A DNA stretch of 5,737 nucleotides from Chloroflexota bacterium (GTDB taxonomy: Bacteria > Chloroflexota > Dormibacteria > Dormibacterales > Dormibacteraceae): contig VBJR01000133.1 of NCBI GenBank assembly GCA_005880175.1, positions 1 through 5,737 on the forward strand, in the 5' to 3' direction. Below the pieces are notes generated by a model that saw only the letters and a list, made by a program, of their open reading frames with translations, did not search any database and was not told the origin of the DNA. Each line of letters starts with the position of its first letter. The first letter of the stretch is position 1. The translations under genes and the position numbers were made by a program. Shown one piece after another: positions 1 through 5,737 of this stretch.

Positions 1-625
1 GATCGTCCGCGGTCGTGACCATGCCGCCCTCGCCCGTGGTCATCACCTTCGTCGAGAAGAAGGAGAACGCGGCGGCGTCGCCGAGGCTGCCCGCGGCCGA
101 TCCGTCCAGCGCGCTCCCGCACGCGTGCGCGGCGTCCTCGACCAGGGCCAGGCGCCGGCTCCGGCAGAGCTCCCGCAGCCGGCCCATGCCGCCCGACACC
201 AGGCCCCCGATGTGCACGGCGATCACCGCGCGGGTGGCCGGCGTGATCCGCCGCTCCACGTCCTCCGGGTCCACGGCGAGATCCTCGCCGCAGTCGGCGA
301 AGACGGGGACGCCGCCGGCGTGCAGGACCGCGAACGCGGTGGCCGCGAACGTGTTGGTCGGCACCACCACCTCGCCGCCCTCCACCCCGACGGCCCGGAG
401 GATGATCTCGAGGGCGGCGGTGCCGCTGCTGACCGCGACGGCGTGGGCGACGCCCGCGAAGCTGGCGAAGCGCCGCTCGAACTCCTCGCAGCGCTCACCC
501 ATCGTGAGGAACGCGCGCGACCGCAGCAGCTCCGAGAGCTGCCGGGTGATCGTCTCGACGTCCTCGTCCGGGAAGTCGTATCGCTGGGCCGGGATCGGGG
601 TCCCGGCGGTCGTGACCGCGTCCAT
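1..625 (-). CDS. DegT/DnrJ/EryC1/StrS family PLP-dependent sugar aminotransferase (3' end cut by window edge)
   Basis: This enzyme family transfers an amino group, usually from glutamate, to a keto sugar nucleotide in the cytoplasm, giving an amino sugar for glycan assembly. I translated 208 residues from an ATG at 625-623; the family usually has about 360-400, so the C-terminal domain lies off the left edge. Visible family marks are the N-terminal FLTMGERCEEFE stretch (residues 39-50), the SSGTAALEI cofactor-phosphate region (66-74), VPTNTFAATA (88-97), EDAAHACGS (163-171) with Asp164 expected to contact the pyridine nitrogen, and FSFFSTK (187-193) followed by TTGEGG, with Lys193 as the expected Schiff-base lysine. 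The start follows a strong GGAGGAG ribosome binding site at 5 nt. It begins 20 nt after the glycosyltransferase stop, so the two are probably co-transcribed. The exact sugar cannot be told, and DegT relatives acting as dehydratases are a less likely alternative. The family call is firm from the visible motifs and the product is inferred. Confidence 0.93.
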   Translation of the reverse strand, partial: MDAVTTAGTPIPAQRYDFPDEDVETITRQLSELLRSRAFLTMGERCEEFERRFASFAGVAHAVAVSSGTAALEIILRAVGVEGGEVVVPTNTFAATAFAVLHAGGVPVFADCGEDLAVDPEDVERRITPATRAVIAVHIGGLVSGGMGRLRELCRSRRLALVEDAAHACGSALDGSAAGSLGDAAAFSFFSTKVMTTGEGGMVTTADD

Positions 626-630
626 GCGCG

Positions 631-637
631 CTCCTCC
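631..637 (-). promoter_or_regulatory. Ribosome binding site of the aminotransferase
   Basis: The minus strand reads GGAGGAG followed by five bases and then the ATG at 625-623. The match to the anti-Shine-Dalgarno sequence is near perfect and fixes the start codon. It sits between the glycosyltransferase stop (648-646) and this ATG. Confidence 0.8.
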
Positions 638-645
638 AAACTGGC

Positions 646-1908
646 TCACGGCAGGTTCCAGCGCAGCGGGACCGGGGTCCCGCCGCCCTCCAGGAGATGC
701 CGGTAGATGGACACCAGGCGGACCCGGTAGTGCCGCCAGGTGAAGCCCTCCTCGATCCGCCGCCGCGCCTCCCTTCCCATGCGCAGCCGCGCCTCGACGT
801 TGCGGTGCAGGAACGCCACGGCGTCGGCGAGCGCCTCGACGTTCCGGGCCGGGACCACGATCCCGTCCACGCCGTGCCGGACCGCGGCCCGGGCGCCGTC
901 GGTCGTCACCACGGGCAGCCCGGCGGCCATCGCCTCGTAGACCGCGATCGGGCTCCCCTCGGCCAGGGAGGGGAACACGAACGCGTCGGCCGAGGCCAGC
1001 AGGCCGGGCAGCTCGCGGTGAGGGACGTTGGGCACGAGGCGGCAGCTGTCCGGCCGGCCCGCCAGCAGCGCGCGGCCGGCCGCGTCGGCGTTGCCGACGA
1101 GGAGGAGCTCCCCGCCGGGCAGCGCCAGCCGCGACCACGCCTCGAGCAGGTACCGCACCCCCTTCCTGAGGTTGACGTGACCCACGTAGACCGCGCGGAA
1201 CCCGCCGGAGGCGCCGCCGGCGCGGGGATGGAACACGTCGGGGTCCGCGCCGAACGGCAGCACCACGATGCGATCCGGCGGGACGCCGGCGCCCATCAGC
1301 GCCTCTCGCGTCTCCTGCGACGGGACCAGCAGCACGTCGGCCCCGGCGCGCTCCCGGTCCACCCGGCGCTGGACGCCGGCGGGGAGCGCCGGCGCCGGCA
1401 GGCCCCACCGCCCCGCCTCCTCCTCGACCACGCGCACGAAGTCCTCGTGCCGGCTGGGCACGTCGAGGACGGTCCCGACCCCGGCGCGCCGGGCGGCGCG
1501 GAGGACCTCCAGGGCGCCGCCCTCGTAGGCGTGGACCAGCGCGGGCCGCGGGGCCCCGCGCACCAGGCACGCGCTCCCGCGGCCGAACGCCCGGATGGAT
1601 GCCCACTCGAGCTCCACCCGCGCCCGCCGCGGCAGCGGGAGCACCCGCCTGGCGAACTGGTACAGCAGGTGCGGCGCCGGCCTGGTCGTCACCAGGTAGG
1701 GGTCCAGCGCCGGGTGCCAGCGCCGCGACAGCTCGCGGTCCACGTGGTCCCGCATCCCCCTCGGCAGCAGGTGCCAGAGGCCCGGCACCGGCGTCCGGCC
1801 CGTCCGGTAGACGGCGGTGACGTAGCGGTGCAGCAGCCCGGCCTCCTGGGCCGCCACGGCGGCCTCGTAGGAGAAGTGGCCGCGAGGATGGAGCACGAGC
1901 ACGCTCAC
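646..1908 (-). CDS. GT4-family glycosyltransferase (GT-B fold)
   Basis: Probably a cytoplasmic or membrane-associated retaining glycosyltransferase that adds a sugar from a nucleotide donor to the growing lipid-linked oligosaccharide. The protein has 420 residues, normal for GT4. The N-terminal acceptor domain begins VSVLVLHPRGHFSYEAA and carries GLLHRYVTAVYRT (24-36), typical of polysaccharide-cluster GT4 enzymes. The C-terminal donor domain shows AVYVGHVNLRKG (239-250), VPSQETREALMGAGV (195-209), LPFGADPDVF (217-226) and the EX7E motif of the family, with Glu317 and Glu325 in EGSPIAVYE. I chose the GTG at 1908-1906 because a GGAGGT site lies 6 nt upstream and the conserved beta strand starts right there. 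An in-frame ATG at 2049 would add 47 residues that look like translated spacer. No signal peptide or membrane helix is seen. Donor and acceptor cannot be predicted. It lies after a 190-nt structured spacer and 20 nt before the aminotransferase. Confidence 0.93.
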   Translation of the reverse strand: MSVLVLHPRGHFSYEAAVAAQEAGLLHRYVTAVYRTGRTPVPGLWHLLPRGMRDHVDRELSRRWHPALDPYLVTTRPAPHLLYQFARRVLPLPRRARVELEWASIRAFGRGSACLVRGAPRPALVHAYEGGALEVLRAARRAGVGTVLDVPSRHEDFVRVVEEEAGRWGLPAPALPAGVQRRVDRERAGADVLLVPSQETREALMGAGVPPDRIVVLPFGADPDVFHPRAGGASGGFRAVYVGHVNLRKGVRYLLEAWSRLALPGGELLLVGNADAAGRALLAGRPDSCRLVPNVPHRELPGLLASADAFVFPSLAEGSPIAVYEAMAAGLPVVTTDGARAAVRHGVDGIVVPARNVEALADAVAFLHRNVEARLRMGREARRRIEEGFTWRHYRVRLVSIYRHLLEGGGTPVPLRWNLP

Positions 1909-1914
1909 TGGACG

Positions 1915-1920
1915 ACCTCC
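1915..1920 (-). promoter_or_regulatory. Ribosome binding site deciding the GTG start of the glycosyltransferase
   Basis: The minus strand reads GGAGGT, then six bases, then GTG at 1908-1906. This site favours the GTG over the upstream in-frame ATG at 2049. Confidence 0.8.
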
Positions 1921-2064
1921 AGATGAGTGCGCGGGCGGCCGTAAGCAAGGGCTTCGCCCGAGTGTGTGGGTCTCTCTTCCCGACGTCGCCCAGACCCTGC
2001 CTTCAGACGCGAGGCGATGCGCCGCAGGCACCTCCAACGTCCCGGACAAGCGGGGGAGTTCTGG

Positions 2065-2086
2065 AAGAGGGGGCCTGCCCCCTCTT
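2065..2086 (-). terminator. Hairpin after the polymerase gene, candidate intrinsic terminator or attenuator
   Basis: A perfect 9-bp inverted repeat, AAGAGGGGG and CCCCCTCTT, flanks a 4-nt loop. On the transcribed strand it begins 12 nt past the polymerase stop codon (2101-2099). Only two T residues follow, so there is no proper U-tract. It could be a weak or U-less terminator, an RNA-stabilising 3' hairpin, or an attenuator that lowers expression of the two downstream genes. The structure is seen directly and its role is inferred. Confidence 0.55.
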
Positions 2087-2098
2087 GCCTTGGCACGC

Positions 2099-3442
2099 TC
2101 ACGTCGAGCGCCCCTCCCCCTGGAGCGTGGGCAGGCGCAGCAGGATGCCGGCGAAGAGCCAGAAGTACACGTTGATCGGGTCGAGGTCGATCTCCGCGCC
2201 CTTGGTGAGGTAGACCAGCGTCCAGAGCAGGAAGGCGAGGAGCGCCGCCGAGACCTGGCGGAGGCCGGGATCGGCGAGGCGGCGGTGGCTCCGGTGGCCG
2301 CCGACCAGCAGCCAGCCCATCAGGGCGGCCGCGGCGACCAGGCCGGGCAGCCCGAGCTCCATCACCACCTTGACCCACCAGCTCTCGGAGAAGCCCTGGC
2401 CCGAGGCCAGGACCAGCGGGAGCGCGCCGCCCAGGCCGTAGCGGCTGGCGCCCGTCGCGTAGCCGGTGCCGAACCCGGTCAGGGTGGTCCCGAGCGCCCT
2501 CGGCAGCCCGTCGAGGAAGCCGCGCGACGCCTCGTCCAGGCCCGTCTGGGCGCTCAGCGCGAGCAGGCCGTTCGCCTGCAGCGCGAGGGCGCCGAACGCG
2601 AGGAGTCCACCGCCGGCGAGGATCACCGTCGAGGCCCGGGCGCCGCGCGGCGCGCGGCCGATCAGCACGGTCATCCCCAGCAGCAGCGGGGTCATCACGA
2701 TCGTCGCCTTGACGCCGCAGGTGAACGCGGCCAGCAGGGTCACGCCGAGGCTGGCCAGCGCGAGCCAGCGGCCGCCCAGGCTGAACCAGGCGAAGGCCAC
2801 GACGATCATCGCGGCCAGGAAGTCGTAGAACTTCGCCGAGAAGCTAAACGTGCTCGGGATCCGGAGGAAGAGCGTGCCGCTGGACGCGCCCGCGTCGAAG
2901 AAGTTCTGCGTGACCGCCTGGGCGGCGCGGCCGTACCAGGGATAGACCAGGTCGCCGCGGCCGCCGTCCAGCAGCGCCGCCTCCACGATCCCCACGACGG
3001 CCGGCACCAGCCCGACCACCGACATCACGGCCAGCAGGCGGCGGAGGTGCGTCCGGCTGCGCGGCAGGTGGTAGCCGAGGAACAGCAGCGGCATGGTGAA
3101 GAGCCAGACCTTGGCCCCGATCAGCGGGACCAGCGGGTTGGCGAGCTGCTGCAGCGACTCGACCGCCACCAGGGCTGCGAACCCGACCATCGGCAGCAGG
3201 GGGGCGCCCGGGAACGACCAGCCCGACCGCGCGTACGCCACCGCGAACACGAGGTAGGCCGGCAGGATGAACAGCAGGTCCTTGAGCAGGACGGCGACCT
3301 GCGTGTCCGGGTACGAGAGGACGATGGGGATGCCCGAGAACGGCAGGTAGAGCAGCAGCCCGTACAGGGGCCAGCGCCAGTCCAGGCCCGCCGCTGCGGG
3401 AGCGGCCCGCTCCCGGGTCAGCACGGGGGCGAGGCCGGTCAT
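2099..3442 (-). CDS. O-antigen polymerase/ligase-like multi-pass membrane protein (Wzy/WaaL type)
   Basis: Predicted inner-membrane protein of 447 residues that would polymerise flipped repeat units, or ligate the glycan to an acceptor, on the outer face of the membrane. Hydrophobic segments run through most of the chain (about 26-45, 54-70, 81-95, 110-124, 136-155, 206-221, 226-240, 246-261, 271-290, 364-380, 398-412, 424-436). They are interrupted by two longer polar loops at about 158-203 and 300-355, as expected for this family. Marks typical of Wzy/WaaL proteins are RIPSTFSFSAKFYDFL (194-209), GFGTGYATG (323-331), a Glu-headed segment ESWWVKVVMELGLPGL (353-368) and a final PINVYFWLFAGILLRLP helix. 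Polymerase and ligase cannot be separated by eye, so no symbol is given. The ATG overlaps the flippase stop as ATGA, with only a weak G-rich site upstream, which suggests it depends on translation of the flippase. A hairpin follows its stop. Confidence 0.88.
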   Translation of the reverse strand: MTGLAPVLTRERAAPAAAGLDWRWPLYGLLLYLPFSGIPIVLSYPDTQVAVLLKDLLFILPAYLVFAVAYARSGWSFPGAPLLPMVGFAALVAVESLQQLANPLVPLIGAKVWLFTMPLLFLGYHLPRSRTHLRRLLAVMSVVGLVPAVVGIVEAALLDGGRGDLVYPWYGRAAQAVTQNFFDAGASSGTLFLRIPSTFSFSAKFYDFLAAMIVVAFAWFSLGGRWLALASLGVTLLAAFTCGVKATIVMTPLLLGMTVLIGRAPRGARASTVILAGGGLLAFGALALQANGLLALSAQTGLDEASRGFLDGLPRALGTTLTGFGTGYATGASRYGLGGALPLVLASGQGFSESWWVKVVMELGLPGLVAAAALMGWLLVGGHRSHRRLADPGLRQVSAALLAFLLWTLVYLTKGAEIDLDPINVYFWLFAGILLRLPTLQGEGRST

Positions 3443-4748
3443 CTCGCCCCCCGGACGGCGAGCCGCGGCAGCAGGCTGCGCCAGGCCCAGGCGAGGTCGC
3501 CGGGCCGGGGCAGCAGCTCGGACGCGGCCACGTCGAGGTGACGGGTGGCGTGGGCGACCATGTACGCGGTCGCGGTCGCGGCCGCCAGCGCGGAGGCCAG
3601 CGCGGCCCCGACGATCCCGTACGCGGGCAGCAGCGCCGCCAGCGCGAGGGCGGTGACGGCCGTCGCCAGCCCGGACCGACGGCGGGGCCGAACGCCCGGC
3701 CGAAGAGGTGAGACATGACGAGCGGCGTGGCCAGCGCCGTCGCCACCGCGGCCAGCGCCGACAGGGCCAGCGCCGAGCGGACGAACCGCGCGAACGCGGT
3801 CCGCATCTCGGCGGCTGACGCGCAGCCGCCCACGGCGGGCATCGCCACCAGGGCGAGCGAGGCGCCGACCAGGTTGACGCTGGACGTCACCGTGGCCGCC
3901 ACGCTGTACAGCCCGAGCGCGATCGGGGCGAGCAGGAGCGCGACCAGCGCCTGGCCGGCCTGCGTGCTGGCCAGCGTGGAGACGTTCCCGACGTGGGCGC
4001 GGAGCCCGTACGCCAGGATCGGGCGCACGAGGTCGCGGTGCAGCCCGACGCCGAGCTCCCGCCGCGACGCCAGGATCCACAGGGTGACCACGAGCGTCGC
4101 GACGTTCGCGCCGAGGTAGACCGCCACGACCGAGGGGACCGTCAGCCGGCCGGCCGCGACCAGGGCCGCGAGCCCGGCGACCGTGAGCACGATGACCGCC
4201 ACTCGTGTCGCGTTGGCGGCGAGCAGCGACATCCGGCCCCGCAGGACCGCCGCCCCCGCCGTGGTGAGCAGCATGAGCGGTGCCCAGACCAGGTACAGGC
4301 GGCCCGCCTGGACGGCCTGGCCGCCGTAGTGGCCGAGCACCGCCGGCAGGACCACGTAGCCGGCGCCCACGACGGCCGCGCCCTGGAGCACGGCGAGCAC
4401 GAGGCCCGTGGCCCCGATGTCGCGCGCGCGGTCGGGCCGGCGGGCCGCGAGGTACGTGATCGCGTCGGCGCAGCCCAGCCCGGACAGATAGGCGAGCAGG
4501 GCCGGCCACAGGAGCACGGCGGCCAGCTCGCCCCGGCCCGCCGGCCCGAGCGAGCGGGCGATCACGATCCCCGAGACCACGTTCAGCAGCTGCATGACGC
4601 CGGACGCGACCAGGGAGATCACGCCGTCGCGCGCCAGCCGGCGGCGCCGGGGCGCCGCGGCGCCCGCCTCAGCCGGATTCGACCGAACAGTCGGCGACTC
4701 GGCGCCACGTCCGCCTCCGTCGGTGGAATCCGGCTCAGCCAGCGCCAT
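3439..4748 (-). pseudogene. Wzx-like polysaccharide flippase, frameshifted with probable internal loss
   Basis: Membrane transporter of the MOP/polysaccharide biosynthesis family, which moves lipid-linked repeat units across the inner membrane. The start is the ATG at 4748-4746, with a GAGGGG site 5 nt upstream and a 14-nt overlap with the sugar transferase. Residues 1-40 form an Ala/Gly/Arg-rich cytoplasmic tail. The first conserved segment is VISLVASGVMQLLNVVSGIV (43-62), then ARSLGPAGRGELA (64-76), and a dozen or so hydrophobic segments follow. The first frame is sound to LFGRAFGPAV (348-357, ending at 3678). The family sequence then resumes in another frame at LATAVTALALAALLPAYGIV (from 3669) and runs 76 residues to the stop at 3441-3439. 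The 1310-nt span is not a multiple of three, and the join matches loss of 3n+1 bases. Relatives, as I recall them, have about 35-45 more residues between these two motifs. The copy is therefore either broken or affected by a sequencing or assembly error. Confidence 0.85.
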
Positions 4749-5737
4749 GCGTGCCCCTCGCCGGCGTGGGCGCGGGCGCCCGGTGCGGGCGCCGCCTCCG
4801 CCAGGGCAGCAGGCGCGCTCTCGCGCGCGTCCATAGGACGTGCACATCCGTCCAGGGGCGGAAGCTGCGGATGTAGTAGAGGTCGAGCGTGGCCTGCTCG
4901 GTCGGGTTGTCGCTCTCCCGCCAGTGGCCGGTCAGCCCGGGCCGGATGCCCGGGCCCTCCACGGCTCCGGCCTCCTCGGCCGGGATCGGCCGCGGCCCGA
5001 CGACGCTCATGTCCCCGCGCAGCACGCGGGCCAGGGCCGGCAGCTTGCGCACGAACGTGGACGGCGTGCCCCGGGGGTCGAAGACCGGCATCTCGAACCG
5101 CGTCCCGTGCCGGCCGAGGACGGCGTGACGCCGCAGGGGCGCGATCCCGAGCGCCCGCAGCCGCAGCGTCGTGGCCAGCAGCAGCGGGCCGCACACGACG
5201 AGGAGGAGCGCCGCGACCGCGCAGTCGAGCGCCCGCTTGGCCGCCGCCTCGGCGGGGGTGAACGCCGCCGGCTTCACGGTCAGCAGCGGCACGTGGTTGC
5301 GCGCCGAGACGCGGACGCCGGTCGTCAGCAGGTCGGTGAAGCCGGCCGCCAGGTGCACCCGCACGCCGGTCCCGCCGGTGGCGGCGTCGGCGAGCAGCCG
5401 GCGCATCGTCTCCCACGCCAGGGCGTCCGGCACCACGACCGCGTCGTTGGCGCCACGTCGCGCCGCGATCCGGGCCAGGTCGGCGGGCGTCCCCAGCACG
5501 GTGAAGCGCCCGTCCAGGACCGTGCCCGGCGGCTTGTAGTCGTCCAGCACCCCGACCACCTGGATGCCCGAGCCCGGGCGGCCGAGCTGCCGCGCGACGC
5601 CGATGCTGTGCTGGTCGGCGCCGACCAGCAGCGTGCGCTCGATGAAGAAGCCGTGCGCGCGCAGCCGCGCCGCGCCGCGCCGAATCGCGATGCGGATGCC
5701 GCAGACGGCGGCGGCGGTGAACGTCCAGGCCAGCGCC
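4735..5737 (-). CDS. Polyprenyl-phosphate sugar-1-phosphate transferase, WbaP/WcaJ-like, divergent (5' end cut by window edge)
   Basis: Enzymes of this family start glycan assembly by moving a sugar phosphate from a nucleotide sugar to undecaprenyl phosphate on the cytoplasmic membrane face. The frame is open from the right edge, giving 333 visible C-terminal residues; the start and probably several N-terminal membrane helices are missing. Residues 34-104 form the nucleotide-binding-like middle domain, with RTLLVGAD (34-41), GSGIQVVGVLDD (56-67) and DAVVVP (98-103). The transferase domain starts at KRALD (167-171) with a hydrophobic re-entrant helix containing Pro184, then VLGRHGTRFEMPVF (206-219), LRGDMSVVGPRP (239-250), GIRPGLTGHW (263-272) and LDLYYIRSF (284-292). 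The usual Phe-Arg-Ser/Thr-Met and Leu-Asp-Glu-Leu-Pro motifs are not present: RK230-231 runs straight into LPALARVL. The domain call is strong, but activity is doubtful. An Arg/Pro-rich tail ends the protein, overlapping the flippase start by 14 nt. Confidence 0.88.
   Translation of the reverse strand, partial: ALAWTFTAAAVCGIRIAIRRGAARLRAHGFFIERTLLVGADQHSIGVARQLGRPGSGIQVVGVLDDYKPPGTVLDGRFTVLGTPADLARIAARRGANDAVVVPDALAWETMRRLLADAATGGTGVRVHLAAGFTDLLTTGVRVSARNHVPLLTVKPAAFTPAEAAAKRALDCAVAALLLVVCGPLLLATTLRLRALGIAPLRRHAVLGRHGTRFEMPVFDPRGTPSTFVRKLPALARVLRGDMSVVGPRPIPAEEAGAVEGPGIRPGLTGHWRESDNPTEQATLDLYYIRSFRPWTDVHVLWTRARARLLPWRRRRPHRAPAPTPARGTHGAG
4754..4759 (-). promoter_or_regulatory. Ribosome binding site of the flippase gene
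   Basis: The minus strand reads GAGGGG, then five bases, then ATG at 4748-4746. It lies inside the 3' end of the sugar transferase gene, whose stop is 4737-4735. This supports the ATG at 4748 over an in-frame upstream ATG at 4847, which would give a low-complexity, cysteine-containing extension. Confidence 0.65.

Larger units (their letters stand above)
1909..2098 (-). other. 190-nt spacer between polymerase and glycosyltransferase genes, possible structured leader
   Basis: This is the only sizeable non-coding stretch in the window. Besides the terminator-like hairpin described separately, it holds three smaller inverted repeats: GGCG/CGCC around a 3-nt loop (2013-2023), GGGTCT/AGACCC at 1968-1973 and 1992-1997 enclosing the palindrome CGACGTCG (1981-1988), and GGGC/GCCC around a 3-nt loop (1949-1959). 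An outer TGCCT/AGGCA pairing could enclose the first of these. I found no credible -10/-35 pair and could not match the sequence to a riboswitch class I know. No convincing small gene is present. The stretch may be a 5' leader for the glycosyltransferase-aminotransferase pair. Short inverted repeats are common by chance at this GC content, so a specific function is not shown. Confidence 0.4.

Noticed and set aside
697..1926. Long plus-strand open frame (409 codons) opposite the glycosyltransferase
   Set aside because: Its composition is rich in Arg, His, Gln, Pro and Gly without any motif, while the minus strand encodes a clear GT4 enzyme with the EX7E motif across the same bases.
1940..2000. 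Possible c-di-GMP (GEMM) riboswitch ahead of the glycosyltransferase
   Set aside because: The idea fits exopolysaccharide control, but the conserved GEMM core segments and tetraloop arrangement could not be found in the spacer.
1909..2049. N-terminal extension of the glycosyltransferase to the in-frame ATG at 2049
   Set aside because: The added 47 residues do not resemble a GT4 N-terminus, and the GTG at 1908 has a strong GGAGGT site and begins directly at the first conserved beta strand.
1905..2378. Minus-strand open frame of 157 codons spanning the spacer and the polymerase 3' end
   Set aside because: It is out of frame with the polymerase, rich in Pro, Arg and Gly, lacks a ribosome site I would trust, and ends inside the start of the glycosyltransferase gene.
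1964..3541. Long plus-strand open frame (525 codons) opposite the polymerase gene
   Set aside because: The product is low-complexity Arg/Gln/Glu/Ala/Gly/His-rich with no recognisable domain, and it mirrors the codon bias of the polymerase gene on the other strand. Long antisense frames are expected at this GC content.
3993..5261. Plus-strand open frame (422 codons) opposite the flippase and sugar transferase
   Set aside because: It has low-complexity Arg/Asp/Gly-rich sequence with no domain, spans two convincing minus-strand genes, and has no neighbours on its strand.
5664..5681. Short tandem CGCGC-type repeat inside the sugar transferase gene
   Set aside because: It encodes an ordinary Arg/Gly/Ala-rich stretch in frame and is expected in such GC-rich coding DNA.

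Overview
The window is very GC-rich throughout, with third codon positions almost always G or C. It is packed with genes on the minus strand only, so the biological order runs from high to low coordinates. The composition and protein character suggest a high-GC bacterium such as an actinobacterium or another GC-rich soil lineage. No marker gene is present, so the taxon cannot be fixed.

The content is a surface or exopolysaccharide locus of the Wzx/Wzy type. In transcription order it holds: (1) the 3' part of a polyprenyl-phosphate sugar-1-phosphate transferase (priming enzyme), running off the right edge; (2) a multi-pass Wzx-like flippase, interrupted by a frameshift near 3675; (3) a Wzy/WaaL-like O-antigen polymerase or ligase; (4) a 190-nt spacer with a strong hairpin and further potential stem-loops; (5) a GT4-family glycosyltransferase with a GTG start; (6) the 5' part of a DegT/DnrJ/EryC1 PLP-dependent sugar aminotransferase, running off the left edge. 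Genes 1-2 overlap by 14 nt and genes 2-3 by an ATGA, which suggests translational coupling. Genes 4-5 are separated by only 20 nt, and both have strong Shine-Dalgarno sequences.

Together the genes would load the first sugar phosphate on a lipid carrier, extend the lipid-linked unit, make an amino sugar for it, flip it across the membrane and polymerise or transfer it. Two points stand out. The flippase has lost frame, and apparently a piece of one membrane segment, in the middle of its C-terminal half. The priming transferase is open and in frame, yet it lacks the Asp-Glu catalytic pair and the Phe-Arg-Ser/Thr-Met motif normally seen in its family, while keeping the surrounding signature. I see no RNA genes, insertion sequences, CRISPR arrays or phage genes. 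The long plus-strand open frames are antisense shadows caused by high GC.
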